NCBI GenBank assembly: GCA_036011085.1
Contig: DASCMS010000044.1
Span: forward strand, 158,819-222,818
Source: UBA8231 sp036011085
GTDB lineage: Bacteria > Latescibacterota > UBA2968 > UBA8231
Direction of reading: 5' to 3'
Length of the DNA: 64,000 bases
Shown: positions 33,614 to 41,235 of the stretch, piece by piece
Position numbering within the stretch: the stretch's first letter is position 1
How the letters are laid out: every line of letters begins with the position of its first letter
Notes under the pieces: generated by a model
Database searches by the model: none
Told to the model about the DNA's origin: nothing
The model's input: the letters and a program-made list of their open reading frames with translations, nothing else
Position numbers and translations under genes: made by a program

Positions 33614-33626
33614 GGAGGATGCCATC
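33614..33626 (+). promoter_or_regulatory. Ribosome-binding site followed by ATC instead of ATG
   Basis: GGAGG at 33614-33618 is followed after five bases by ATC (33624-33626), exactly where family members begin with Met-Ser-Arg-Ile-Val-Asp-Leu-Thr. The only nearby ATG (33619) is out of frame. The next in-frame ATG (33501) lies inside the hairpin cluster. This supports an ATC start or a G-to-C change of the start codon. Confidence 0.6.
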
Positions 33627-34265
33627 TCACGAATCGTTGATCTGACCCACATACTCGAGCCGACCCAGGCCGATGCGACACGCCGGTTTGCCGTCACGCA
33701 AGGACCGGCCATCGCCGAACCCGAGGGCAAGGTGCGGCCCGAGGGAGAGTGGTACATCATGTCGCACGTGGACGTCATGGTCCATGTGGGCACTCACCTG
33801 GAAACACCCTATCACTGCCTCCAGGAGGGCGACGACCTGGCGACGCTGTCGCTGGACCGGTTGATCGGGGAGGCGGCGATCCTCGATCTGCGTGGCGCCG
33901 AAGCTGAGGGTGGCGTAACCCTCGAGCAGGTACAGACGGCCGGCGCCGCCTCCGGTGGGATACACAATGGAGATATCGTGTTCTGCAACATGGGGCCGAC
34001 GGGCAACTTCTCGACGCCCGGACTGCAGTGGCTGGTCGACGCCGGCATGAAGATGATGGGCGTCAGCTCGGGAGGCGTGGAGCTGGCCGACCCCGAGCAC
34101 CGCAACATCAACCACCTGGTGTTGTTCCGGCAGGGCATTCCGTTGATCGAACACCTGGCCCATCTCGACCAGCTGCGGCAGTCACGGGTCACCGTCTACG
34201 CCCTGCCGATTCCGGCGAAGGGGGTCGATGCCTTTCCGCTGCGAGTCATTGCGGTCGAAGCCTGA
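33624..34265 (+). CDS. Cyclase (kynurenine formamidase-like) family protein with ATC at the start position
   Basis: A 213-residue protein of the cyclase/KynB family. The metal motif is H54-V-G-T-H58-L-E60-T-P-Y-H64, with Glu replacing the usual Asp. IVDLTHILEP at the N-terminus and a GVSSGGVEL segment are family-typical. These Zn or Mn enzymes hydrolyse formamides, lactones or cyclic amides. The length is close to the family norm when counted from the ATC behind the GGAGG site. The 3' end overlaps the convergent P-loop kinase gene by 20 bases. The protein call is firm and the start is uncommon. Confidence 0.8.
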   Translation: MSRIVDLTHILEPTQADATRRFAVTQGPAIAEPEGKVRPEGEWYIMSHVDVMVHVGTHLETPYHCLQEGDDLATLSLDRLIGEAAILDLRGAEAEGGVTLEQVQTAGAASGGIHNGDIVFCNMGPTGNFSTPGLQWLVDAGMKMMGVSSGGVELADPEHRNINHLVLFRQGIPLIEHLAHLDQLRQSRVTVYALPIPAKGVDAFPLRVIAVEA

Positions 34266-34914
34266 GCTGGCGGCCGACACGGGCGGCGATGGCTTCTACG
34301 TCCTGTTGCCCGTCGACGACGATACAGGGCAGGCAAAGAGACTTGCAGCGCTCACCGACCCAGGCAGCGAAGGCGACATCGCGGTCCATCCAGTTGCGGA
34401 AGGCGCGCTCGGGTTCGCGGCAGTCGGTCAACGAGTCACGAGCCCAGTCGCGCTGCCCGTAGTGCCGGCGCTGGAAGTCGGGCGTTGGTACGACCCACAC
34501 CATGGCTGCCGTCGCTGCCATCGGTGCCAGGCAGTCCGGCAGCAGACAGCTGCCCTCGGTCAGAATCGTCGCGGAGCCGGAGCGGGTCTGAGCGACGAGT
34601 GCGTCGACGATGAACGCGCAGTGCTCACTGTAGCAGGCGATGACCTCATCGAGCAGCTGGGGCACCGGCTGCAGCCAACGCTCGTCAGAGGATGCCTGCA
34701 GCCAGGCGCACAGGGCGGGCTGACGCTCAGGGGAGAACCCTCTGGACTGAACGGCGAAGTCCTCATCGACGCTGAATCGCGCCGGCCCTCCGGCGGCCGA
34801 CAGGCGCTCGGCGATCGTGCTCTTGCCGGCGCAGGGAGAACCCCCGATCCAGAGCACCGAATCGCCGAGGTTCTGCCGCTGCTCAGCGGTGACCGCAAAC
34901 GTCACGTCCATCAT
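34246..34914 (-). CDS. P-loop NTPase, small-molecule kinase-like
   Basis: A 222-residue protein with a Walker A motif (GGSPCAGKST) near residue 25 and a following SVDEDF segment. The pattern is that of ATP-binding proteins that phosphorylate small molecules or nucleosides (AAA_33/zeta-toxin-like). The start is uncertain because several Met codons lie within 18 bases (34911-34926) with only weak ribosome-binding sites. It is convergent with the cyclase gene and overlaps it by 20 bases. The substrate is unknown. Confidence 0.7.
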   Translation of the reverse strand: MMDVTFAVTAEQRQNLGDSVLWIGGSPCAGKSTIAERLSAAGGPARFSVDEDFAVQSRGFSPERQPALCAWLQASSDERWLQPVPQLLDEVIACYSEHCAFIVDALVAQTRSGSATILTEGSCLLPDCLAPMAATAAMVWVVPTPDFQRRHYGQRDWARDSLTDCREPERAFRNWMDRDVAFAAWVGERCKSLCLPCIVVDGQQDVEAIAARVGRQLRLRPQ

Positions 34915-35054
34915 GCCACACATCATACACCAGGGGCAGCTTCCGCGCCGGCCCCAGGCTGGCTCGCACGCTGGCCTGAGGCTACTTTCGTGCGCGCTAA
35001 GCCACACTCATGGAGCCGCGTGGCTCTACCCAATGCCAACGGAGTCACCGCCAC

Positions 35055-35348
35055 ATGCCTGACGTTCAGGATGTACTCGTGCTGTTCCAGACCACACCCG
35101 GTCTCGATTCCCAGGTGGTGGCATGGTCGCGCTACGAAGCCTCCAAGGGGACCGGCATCAGTGATCTGGCCGAAGAGGACGAGCCTCCCTACGGCAACGC
35201 CATGGAGGCCATGCGCGACGGTTGGCAGGTGATACAGATGTCGGAGCTGAAGCACCGTCCACCCGGCGACGATGCCTACGAGGACGGCCCCCTGCCATAT
35301 CAGACGGTCCTGTCCCGATTCAACCCCCTGGCAAACGACGAGGAGTGA
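35055..35348 (+). CDS. Hypothetical small acidic protein (97 residues)
   Basis: A 97-residue soluble acidic protein of unknown family, starting MPDVQDVLVLF. Phrases such as VVAWSRYEASKGTG and ISDLAEEDEPPYGNAMEAMRDGW show a compact alpha/beta character. ATG 35055 is preceded by CGGAG. It lies 9 bases upstream of a PhyH gene, so the two are probably co-transcribed. It may be an accessory or regulatory partner of that oxygenase. No function can be named. Confidence 0.55.
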   Translation: MPDVQDVLVLFQTTPGLDSQVVAWSRYEASKGTGISDLAEEDEPPYGNAMEAMRDGWQVIQMSELKHRPPGDDAYEDGPLPYQTVLSRFNPLANDEE

Positions 35349-35357
35349 GAAGAGATC

Positions 35358-36161
35358 ATGAGCGCGCACCTTCTTTCGGCCACGCAGATGGCGCAGTTCG
35401 TCGCCTCGGGGTACCTGAAGTTCGAAGACATGGTGCCCCGCGATCTGTCGGCGGCATGTCGCCAGGAGATGGAGTCCAACAAAGGGTATCTCGCCGTGGG
35501 CACACCCTTCGAGACAACCTGGCCGACAGGGACGGCCCTGGGGGACGCTTTCCGCCTGCCGCAGATGGAAGGCATGATCGAATCCCTCGTCGGTCCCGAC
35601 CCGCTCTACGATCACCATGCCGCGCATCTGGTGAAGGCCGGCGTCATGCGGGGACCGGACATGCATCAGGATTCGGTCCTCGACTACCGCGAGAACTACT
35701 TCGACATCCAGCTGTCGCTGTTTCCGGTAGATACGCCGGATGAGATGGGCGGGACCTACCTGATTCCGGGCACGCAGTTCCGCAACGTGCGGACGGGGGA
35801 GATCAAGATGTACCAGCACATGCGCGGCAAGGTCTGGGCAAACTGCAAGGCCGGCACCGTGTATGTATGGAACACGCGGGTCTGGCACGGGTCGCGCAGC
35901 AATCACACCGACCAGGATCGCTACATGTACAAGCTGCGGCTGAATCCCACACGGCCCCAAGTTCGGCTGTTCGATACCTCCGACCTGGACAATCCCGGTA
36001 TCGGCAAGATTCTGTCACACAACCACGGCTGGGAAGGCAACGAGCATCGGTACGAATTGATGCGCCGCGTTCAGCAATGGCGTTTCCTGTCGGATCAGCC
36101 CGACTACGATATCGGCGAGCGTTTCCTGCGCCGACGGGAGTACAACCCGGCAGCGGCGTAG
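35358..36161 (+). CDS. Phytanoyl-CoA dioxygenase (PhyH) family oxygenase with intact iron site
   Basis: A 267-residue Fe(II)/2-oxoglutarate-dependent oxygenase. The facial triad is complete: H103-Q-D105 (MHQDSV) and H177 (RVWHGSR), with an Arg at 188 or 194 for 2-oxoglutarate. The GGTYLIPGTQFRN strand and the WNTRVWHGS strand are typical of the double-stranded beta-helix. It should hydroxylate a small molecule. The substrate is unknown; such genes are amplified in sponge- and marine-associated candidate phyla. It is co-directional with the 97-residue hypothetical. Confidence 0.86.
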   Translation: MSAHLLSATQMAQFVASGYLKFEDMVPRDLSAACRQEMESNKGYLAVGTPFETTWPTGTALGDAFRLPQMEGMIESLVGPDPLYDHHAAHLVKAGVMRGPDMHQDSVLDYRENYFDIQLSLFPVDTPDEMGGTYLIPGTQFRNVRTGEIKMYQHMRGKVWANCKAGTVYVWNTRVWHGSRSNHTDQDRYMYKLRLNPTRPQVRLFDTSDLDNPGIGKILSHNHGWEGNEHRYELMRRVQQWRFLSDQPDYDIGERFLRRREYNPAAA

Positions 36162-36193
36162 CTGGCCAGGCGAATCGCAACGGGCGCCTGACG

Positions 36194-36673
36194 CTACCCG
36201 GAAAAAAGGACTCGGAAACGCTGGCACACAACGGGCATGGAATGATCGGGCTCGCGGCCCAGTTCCTCGCACTGGGCAGCGAAGATCCGCCAGTACTGGC
36301 GACGCCATGTCTTGAGTGACCGGTCCCACTCGCCGTTGTCGTAGGCGAAGCGCAGGTCGATCTCGCGGAACGGGCGGGTCACCAGCTCGGTTGTGCGAAC
36401 CACGCAGACCGGTTCGTCGCGGCCGTTCTCGAGAATGCTCAGGGAGCGCACCTGAGGCAGGGGTTGATGCCGTGCCTCGTACCTCCAGAGCAGGGAGCTG
36501 GCGGCCGTCTTGATGCCGCGGCCGACGAGCAGGGCACCATCATCCGCGTCGTCGGCGGTAACACCGAGGCGGAAGGCCTGATAGAACCAGCGTTGTGCTG
36601 TGTCGGCGTCAGGCGCAGTGTCGAGGTACTGGCGCCAGAAGCGCTCGGTGGCGGGTTTCAGCGGTGCAGTCAT
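36194..36673 (-). CDS. ASCH-domain protein
   Basis: A 159-residue protein matching the ASCH family along its whole length: GIKTAASSLLWRYEA, PLPQVRSLSILENGRDEPVCVVRTTEL, PFREIDLRFAYDNGEWDRSLKTWRR and MPVVCQRFRVLF. The ASCH fold is related to PUA domains and is thought to bind RNA or modified nucleosides. Some members hydrolyse N4-acetylcytidine. It is a monocistronic gene in a convergent/divergent spot. It has no link to its neighbours that I can see. Confidence 0.88.
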   Translation of the reverse strand: MTAPLKPATERFWRQYLDTAPDADTAQRWFYQAFRLGVTADDADDGALLVGRGIKTAASSLLWRYEARHQPLPQVRSLSILENGRDEPVCVVRTTELVTRPFREIDLRFAYDNGEWDRSLKTWRRQYWRIFAAQCEELGREPDHSMPVVCQRFRVLFSG

Positions 36674-36703
36674 CAGGTTTCACGAAGGCATGTCTGGCGA
36701 AAG

Positions 36704-37225
36704 ATGCACATACGAAGCGGCAGTGCCCACCTCCTTCTGTTGCTGCTGATTCTGGCCGCAACCACCGGGATCAGCCACGCGGAGTGGCCCTACGATGACT
36801 ACGACACGGGACGTCGCGGCAGGGCAGTGCCCGTGGCCCTGGGTCCGCGGGCGGGGTACGACTACGATGGTGACACCTTCAGCGCCGGTGTCCAGCTGCG
36901 GATTCCGCTGTGGCGCCGGAGTCGTTTTCTTCTGGTTCCCAGCGGCGACATCTACGACGACGGCAAAGGCACGGACTGGCAGGCCAACGTGGATCTGCTG
37001 GTGTCGCCGGGCCCCAGAGGCGGCTTCTACGGCGGCCTCGGGTTCGCCTGGGTGGAGGACGGCCGGCCGCAGCGAGAACGGGCGGTAAACCAGGTTCTCG
37101 GCCTGCGTCTGCCGCTGGGTCGGGACCGGGTGCAGAGCTACATTGAGGCCCGCTGGACGGAGCTGAATCGCGAGACCGTGTTCCGTCTCGTCTTCGGACT
37201 CAATCTCAACCTGTTCCGCTACTGA
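36704..37225 (+). CDS. Small outer-membrane beta-barrel-like secreted protein
   Basis: A 173-residue protein beginning MHIRSGSAHLLLLLLIL, with a clear signal peptide cleaved near SHAE (about residue 26). The remainder alternates short hydrophobic strands with polar turns (GYDYDGDTFSAGVQLRIPLW, GGFYGGLGFAWVEDGR) and ends in FGLNLNLFRY with an aromatic C-terminus, as in small outer-membrane porin-like barrels. The ATG 36704 was taken because the in-frame upstream region lies in the divergent ASCH gene. No family name can be given. It precedes the formamidase gene by 20 bases on the same strand. Confidence 0.6.
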   Translation: MHIRSGSAHLLLLLLILAATTGISHAEWPYDDYDTGRRGRAVPVALGPRAGYDYDGDTFSAGVQLRIPLWRRSRFLLVPSGDIYDDGKGTDWQANVDLLVSPGPRGGFYGGLGFAWVEDGRPQRERAVNQVLGLRLPLGRDRVQSYIEARWTELNRETVFRLVFGLNLNLFRY

Positions 37226-37245
37226 CGCCACCGGGAGGCATCGCC

Positions 37246-38154
37246 ATGCGCCGATTCAACCGAACGCCGTGTTACACAGGTCCCGAGGATCCGGCCCGCG
37301 ATGAGGTCCGGGGTACGCTGCAGCTGGGTGAAACGGTCACCATCGAAACCGTGGGGGGCGCTGACCACGACTACGAGGCCGCCGGCGAAACACGAGCGGG
37401 TATGATCGTGGCGGCGAATACGCCTCGGTACTCCCGTCGCGGGGGCCCCTTCGTCATCGAAGGCATCGAGCCTGACGACTGGGTCTCCATCGAGATTCTC
37501 GACATGGAAATCGGTCCCTACGGCTTCTATCGCAACGCCGGTCCCCATTGGGGGTACTACCGCTGCGTCGCCCCGGTGCGTGATGGTCTCGTGCACTTTC
37601 CCCCGGATTTCGTCGTTCCGGTCCGCCCCATGGTCGGCGTCATCCAGTTGGAATCGGTGGCCCCCCATCCGATCGACCACGGGGGCAACATGGACTTCAA
37701 CTCGATCCAACCGGGCAGCACCGTCCACATCCGGGCACAACGGCCGGGAGGTTATCTGTCCCTGGGGGACACGCATGCCCGCATGGGTGACGGCGAACTG
37801 ACCGCCGCCGGGGTTGAGATCGATGCGGCGGTGACCCTGAAGGTGGATCGTTCGCCCGGGTTCCCCAACAGCAGTCCCGTCGTCGAGACCACCGGATACG
37901 TGGAGAGTCGTGAAGAGTGGCTCACCAGTGGCATCGGTGAGACCTGGGGTGACGCGCTGAAGAAGGCGTGGACGGAAATGGTGGCGCTTCTCATCGACCG
38001 CTACGGGACGAGCTTCGAATACGCCAACATGATCGTCGGCACCATCGCCGATGCGCGGCCCGGGTTTGCCACCGAATACATCGGCAGCTACTGCACGGTG
38101 CAGCTGGCTATCACCAAACAACTGCGACGCACTGGAGCTCCCTATAAACCTTGA
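37246..38154 (+). CDS. Acetamidase/formamidase family protein
   Basis: A 302-residue enzyme of the FmdA_AmdA family: GETVTIETVGGADHDY, DWVSIEILDMEIGPYGF, HPIDHGGNMD (the conserved metal/catalytic segment), PGGYLSLGDTHARMGDGEL and GIEIDAAVTLKV-like later strands. Such enzymes hydrolyse formamide or acetamide to the acid and ammonia. The start follows GGGAGG and is 20 bases after the barrel gene. It ends two bases before the convergent PhyH gene at 38156. Confidence 0.88.
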   Translation: MRRFNRTPCYTGPEDPARDEVRGTLQLGETVTIETVGGADHDYEAAGETRAGMIVAANTPRYSRRGGPFVIEGIEPDDWVSIEILDMEIGPYGFYRNAGPHWGYYRCVAPVRDGLVHFPPDFVVPVRPMVGVIQLESVAPHPIDHGGNMDFNSIQPGSTVHIRAQRPGGYLSLGDTHARMGDGELTAAGVEIDAAVTLKVDRSPGFPNSSPVVETTGYVESREEWLTSGIGETWGDALKKAWTEMVALLIDRYGTSFEYANMIVGTIADARPGFATEYIGSYCTVQLAITKQLRRTGAPYKP

Positions 38155-38155
38155 T

Positions 38156-38983
38156 TCACTCCTGTGGCGACGCCGGCGACGTGCGCTGCCACTCCATCCA
38201 CTCCGTCAACTGACGCTGGGTGTCGTCGAAACGGGAGCGCACCTGTGGCGGGAACACATAGTGGTTGACGTTACCCGGGTTGCCGGCAAGGGACTCGCGC
38301 ATGGCGGGGTTGTAGGTGGCATCGATGTAGTTGAAGTAGAGATTCGTGCGATGGCTTTCGGTGGTCTTCGGCATGCCGGTGTGCAGCAGGGTCTCGGAAA
38401 ACATCACCACGTCGCCCGCCTGGCCGGTGACACGCACTGTTCCCGGCAGTTCCCGGCCGCGATAGTCGGCCATGGGTAGATCGATCTCGGACTTGTGGGC
38501 ACCGGGGACGAGGACCAGACAGCCATCCTCGGGCCCGTTGTCGGTGAGCAGGTAGACGCAGTTGAGCATGCGCGTACGCACTGTGCCCTGGCGGACGCTG
38601 TAGTCATCGGGATTCAGGCCCCGGTGCCAGCCACCCCAGGGCGTGCCGAGAGTTTTGTCGATGGCCCACGTGTTGACCAGTTGTGGATGTTTCATCCAGG
38701 ACCGCAGGCGGTCGACGACGGGGCCACAGCTGATGACCTCGTCGAAGACATCCGTCCACAGGGGCAGGCCGTTGAGGCGTCGCTGGCCCTCCGTCAGCTG
38801 TATCGTCGTCTGTCCGCGAACGTCTCCGGACTGCAGCCAGTCATCGTCGTACGTCTGGTCGAAGAGCCGGTCCAGTTCGGCGCAATAGCGCTCGCAGCGG
38901 TCGGCATCGAAAACGCCTCGTAGTACGATGAATCCCTGGGCGTCGAACTGGAATGTGTCGGCTATAGGTATGTCAGTCATCAA
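38156..38983 (-). CDS. PhyH-family protein with an HxG iron site (halogenase-like)
   Basis: A 275-residue double-stranded beta-helix protein of the PhyH family. The first iron ligand motif, normally HxD, is H120-R121-G122 (GGWHRGLNP). The distal His is H201 (LLHTGMPK) and the 2-oxoglutarate Arg is probably R212 (SHRTNL). Loss of the carboxylate leaves a coordination site open, which is the hallmark of Fe/alpha-ketoglutarate halogenases (HxG or HxA). Known halogenases are a minority among carboxylate-less PhyH proteins, so this is a candidate only. The gene is convergent with the formamidase and divergent from an aldolase gene 71 bases away. Confidence 0.8.
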   Translation of the reverse strand: MMTDIPIADTFQFDAQGFIVLRGVFDADRCERYCAELDRLFDQTYDDDWLQSGDVRGQTTIQLTEGQRRLNGLPLWTDVFDEVISCGPVVDRLRSWMKHPQLVNTWAIDKTLGTPWGGWHRGLNPDDYSVRQGTVRTRMLNCVYLLTDNGPEDGCLVLVPGAHKSEIDLPMADYRGRELPGTVRVTGQAGDVVMFSETLLHTGMPKTTESHRTNLYFNYIDATYNPAMRESLAGNPGNVNHYVFPPQVRSRFDDTQRQLTEWMEWQRTSPASPQE

Positions 38984-39054
38984 TTTGCCTCCATTCGCCG
39001 GAAGCTCCTCTATTTTCTACGAACCCGCCACCCTCAAGTGAAACGAGCCAGAGG

Positions 39055-39819
39055 TTGAGACCGAGCAAGGTCCTGAGAAAGATCCGTGACGGTCAATGTG
39101 TCCGCGTCGCCGCGCTGGGTCACTACCTGCCTTTCTACGTGCGCCACGCCGCCCACTGCGCCTTCGACGCCATCTGGCTCGATCTCGAGCATCGGGCCAT
39201 GGATCCACGCGAGGTGCAGAGCCTGCTGGCCATGTGTCACCAGCACGACATCGACGCCATGGTGCGGGCGCCGACGACGGAGCGCACCCTGCTCTATCGT
39301 TACTTCGAAGACGGCGCTGCCGGACTGTTGATGCCCCTGGTGGCCGACGCCGAGGAGGCTCGACGTATCGCCAGGGCCGTCAAGTTTCCCCCCATCGGCA
39401 ATCGTGGCCTCGATGGCGCCGGCCTCGACTCGGATTTCATGCTTGCAGCAGAGGGCCTCACCGACGACGCCAACCGCGAGACCTTCGTCTTCTGCCAGAT
39501 CGAGACGCCCCGGGCCCTCGACGAGGCCGAGGGAATCGCTGCCGTGGAGGGAGTCGACGGGCTGTTCATCGGCCCCGCCGATCTCGGCCTGCGTCTCGGA
39601 TTGCAGGAGGGTGGCGCCAGCCTCGAGGAGGCCATAGCCAGAGTGGCGGAGGCGGCAAAGCGCCACAACAAGGCCTGGGGCATCGCCGGCGGTGGCCCCG
39701 AGCAATGGCAGCGGTACCGCCAGATGGGAGCGCAGATGCTGATCGGCGCCGGGGACTTTGCCCTGACCGGCGTGCTCGCAGAGGCGCGGAAGAACTTCGA
39801 TGAGGTGCTCGGGGAGTGA
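39055..39819 (+). CDS. HpcH/HpaI-family aldolase
   Basis: A 254-residue class II aldolase of the HpcH/HpaI (2,4-dihydroxyhept-2-ene-1,7-dioate aldolase) family. Key residues are H46 (LDLEHRAM), R71 (VRAPTT), E150 (QIETPRAL) and D176 (IGPADLGL), which position the metal and pyruvate. It cleaves or forms hydroxy-keto acids with pyruvate. TTG at 39055 is the only plausible start, directly behind AGAGG. The phosphatidylserine decarboxylase-like gene overlaps its stop (GTGA), so the two are coupled, an unusual pairing. Confidence 0.87.
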   Translation: MRPSKVLRKIRDGQCVRVAALGHYLPFYVRHAAHCAFDAIWLDLEHRAMDPREVQSLLAMCHQHDIDAMVRAPTTERTLLYRYFEDGAAGLLMPLVADAEEARRIARAVKFPPIGNRGLDGAGLDSDFMLAAEGLTDDANRETFVFCQIETPRALDEAEGIAAVEGVDGLFIGPADLGLRLGLQEGGASLEEAIARVAEAAKRHNKAWGIAGGGPEQWQRYRQMGAQMLIGAGDFALTGVLAEARKNFDEVLGE

Positions 39820-40721
39820 CGTCGTCAGTGTCGGCCGATGCCGTGCAGTGCTGGGATCGCGAGCGGGAATGTCTGGTACCGGAGAAGATTCCGTACGTGT
39901 GGTTCCTGCACTGGCTCTACGGCACAACCGCCGGAAGACGGGTGGCGGATCTGCTCTGCAGCCGTCGGTGGTTTTCAAGTCTGGGCACGGCGCTGAGCCA
40001 TCGGCGCGGCTCCCACGGGCGTATCGCGCCCTTTATACGCACCTACGGTGTACCGATGGACGACTACGAGGTCGAAGCCTACCACAGCTTCAACGACTTC
40101 TTCATCCGCCGTTTCCGTGGCGGCGCCCGCAGCTTCTGCGCCGGTCCCGGACAGCTGCCGGCGTGGGCGGAGGGTGCCTGCCTCGGATGGGACGAGGTCC
40201 TCGGCACCGAGACCTTCCCGGTGAAGGGCGAGTTTCTGACGCCGGCGGCCCTCATGGGCAGTACCGATCATGCTGCCCTTTTCGCCGGCGGCCCCCTGCT
40301 GCTGATCCGCCTGCGACCCCAGGACTATCACCGCTTCCACTTTGTCGATGAGGGCGAACTCGTCGATCACTACGGCGTACCGGGACGACTGGACTCGGTA
40401 AACCTGCTGGGTCTGCGCCACCGGCCTGACATCCTGGCACGCAACGAGCGCCAGGTGACAATTCAGCAGAGCCGGCGGTTCGGACGCCTGGCCTACGTCG
40501 AGGTGGGCGCCATGATGGTGGGCCGAATCGTGCAACAACGGGACAGAGCGCCCGCCTGCGGCGAAGAGAAGGGGTACTTCGAGTTTGGCGGTTCCACGGT
40601 GGCCCTCTTCGGCGAGCCAGGCGCCTGGAGACCCGACGACGATCTGCTCGAACGAACCGCCGGCAGAATCGAAACGCTGATCCGGCTCGGTTCACCCATC
40701 GCAACAGCCCGGTGGTCCTAG
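39816..40721 (+). CDS. Phosphatidylserine decarboxylase-like protein
   Basis: A 301-residue protein with the PSD landmarks: YHSFNDFFIRRF (89-100), RLRPQDYHRFHF (165-176) and GGSTVALF with S260 as the probable self-cleavage and pyruvoyl site. Typical PSDs have SPADG earlier; here the segment reads WAEG (117-120), so the Asp of the auto-processing dyad is replaced by Glu. The product of the reaction would be phosphatidylethanolamine, but PSD-like proteins can act on other substrates. GTG start overlaps the aldolase stop. Its TAG stop shares the bases CTAG with the stop of the convergent PPC gene. Confidence 0.8.
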   Translation: MTSSVSADAVQCWDRERECLVPEKIPYVWFLHWLYGTTAGRRVADLLCSRRWFSSLGTALSHRRGSHGRIAPFIRTYGVPMDDYEVEAYHSFNDFFIRRFRGGARSFCAGPGQLPAWAEGACLGWDEVLGTETFPVKGEFLTPAALMGSTDHAALFAGGPLLLIRLRPQDYHRFHFVDEGELVDHYGVPGRLDSVNLLGLRHRPDILARNERQVTIQQSRRFGRLAYVEVGAMMVGRIVQQRDRAPACGEEKGYFEFGGSTVALFGEPGAWRPDDDLLERTAGRIETLIRLGSPIATARWS

Positions 40722-41119
40722 AAAGTATCCCACTTCGACATGTCGTCGTTGGCTGCAAGCACACCGATGTAGATGTTGACGAAGGTCAGCACCTTGCACT
40801 CGGGTTCGAGGTGGCCGCCGAAGGCGATCTTGTCATCGGTGAAGGTGATGTGGGCGTGGACACGCCCCGACAGTACTCCACCCGTGATGGCGACGACATC
40901 GAGAGCCTTTTCTCCCTTGGGATACTCCTCGGCAGGAGGCAGGTCAGCGCTGGCGACGACGTGGAAGTGGTAGTGGGTGACCGAGCCGAAAGCGCTGAGA
41001 AACACGGCGTTGCCGATGTTCTGCTCGGTGACGAACTGCTGCAGCGATTCGAGAATGTCATCGCCGTTGTTCAAGTGCAGGGCGATGATGTCGGTGAAGT
41101 TCGTCTTGATGTGCTGCAC
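40718..41119 (-). CDS. PPC/DUF296-domain protein
   Basis: A 133-residue single-domain protein matching the PPC (plant and prokaryote conserved, DUF296) fold: GRVHAHITF (85-93), GGHLEPECKV (101-110) and TFVNIYIGVL. Metal-type histidines H88, H90 and H103 are present. Plant homologues carry AT-hooks, but the bacterial single-domain forms have no known function. GTG 41119 was chosen for its upstream GGAGA and because longer in-frame starts add unconserved sequence. It is convergent with the PSD-like gene and shares its stop codon bases. Confidence 0.85.
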   Translation of the reverse strand: MQHIKTNFTDIIALHLNNGDDILESLQQFVTEQNIGNAVFLSAFGSVTHYHFHVVASADLPPAEEYPKGEKALDVVAITGGVLSGRVHAHITFTDDKIAFGGHLEPECKVLTFVNIYIGVLAANDDMSKWDTF

Positions 41120-41235
41120 GAGGCATTCTCCAGCGTAGGTTGATTGCGGGTCAGAGGATAACAAGCGTACAGTCGCACATCCCGTGCAACTGGCGTGCTG
41201 GCGGCCACCCCGCCCGACGTGCAGGTTCACGCTCC

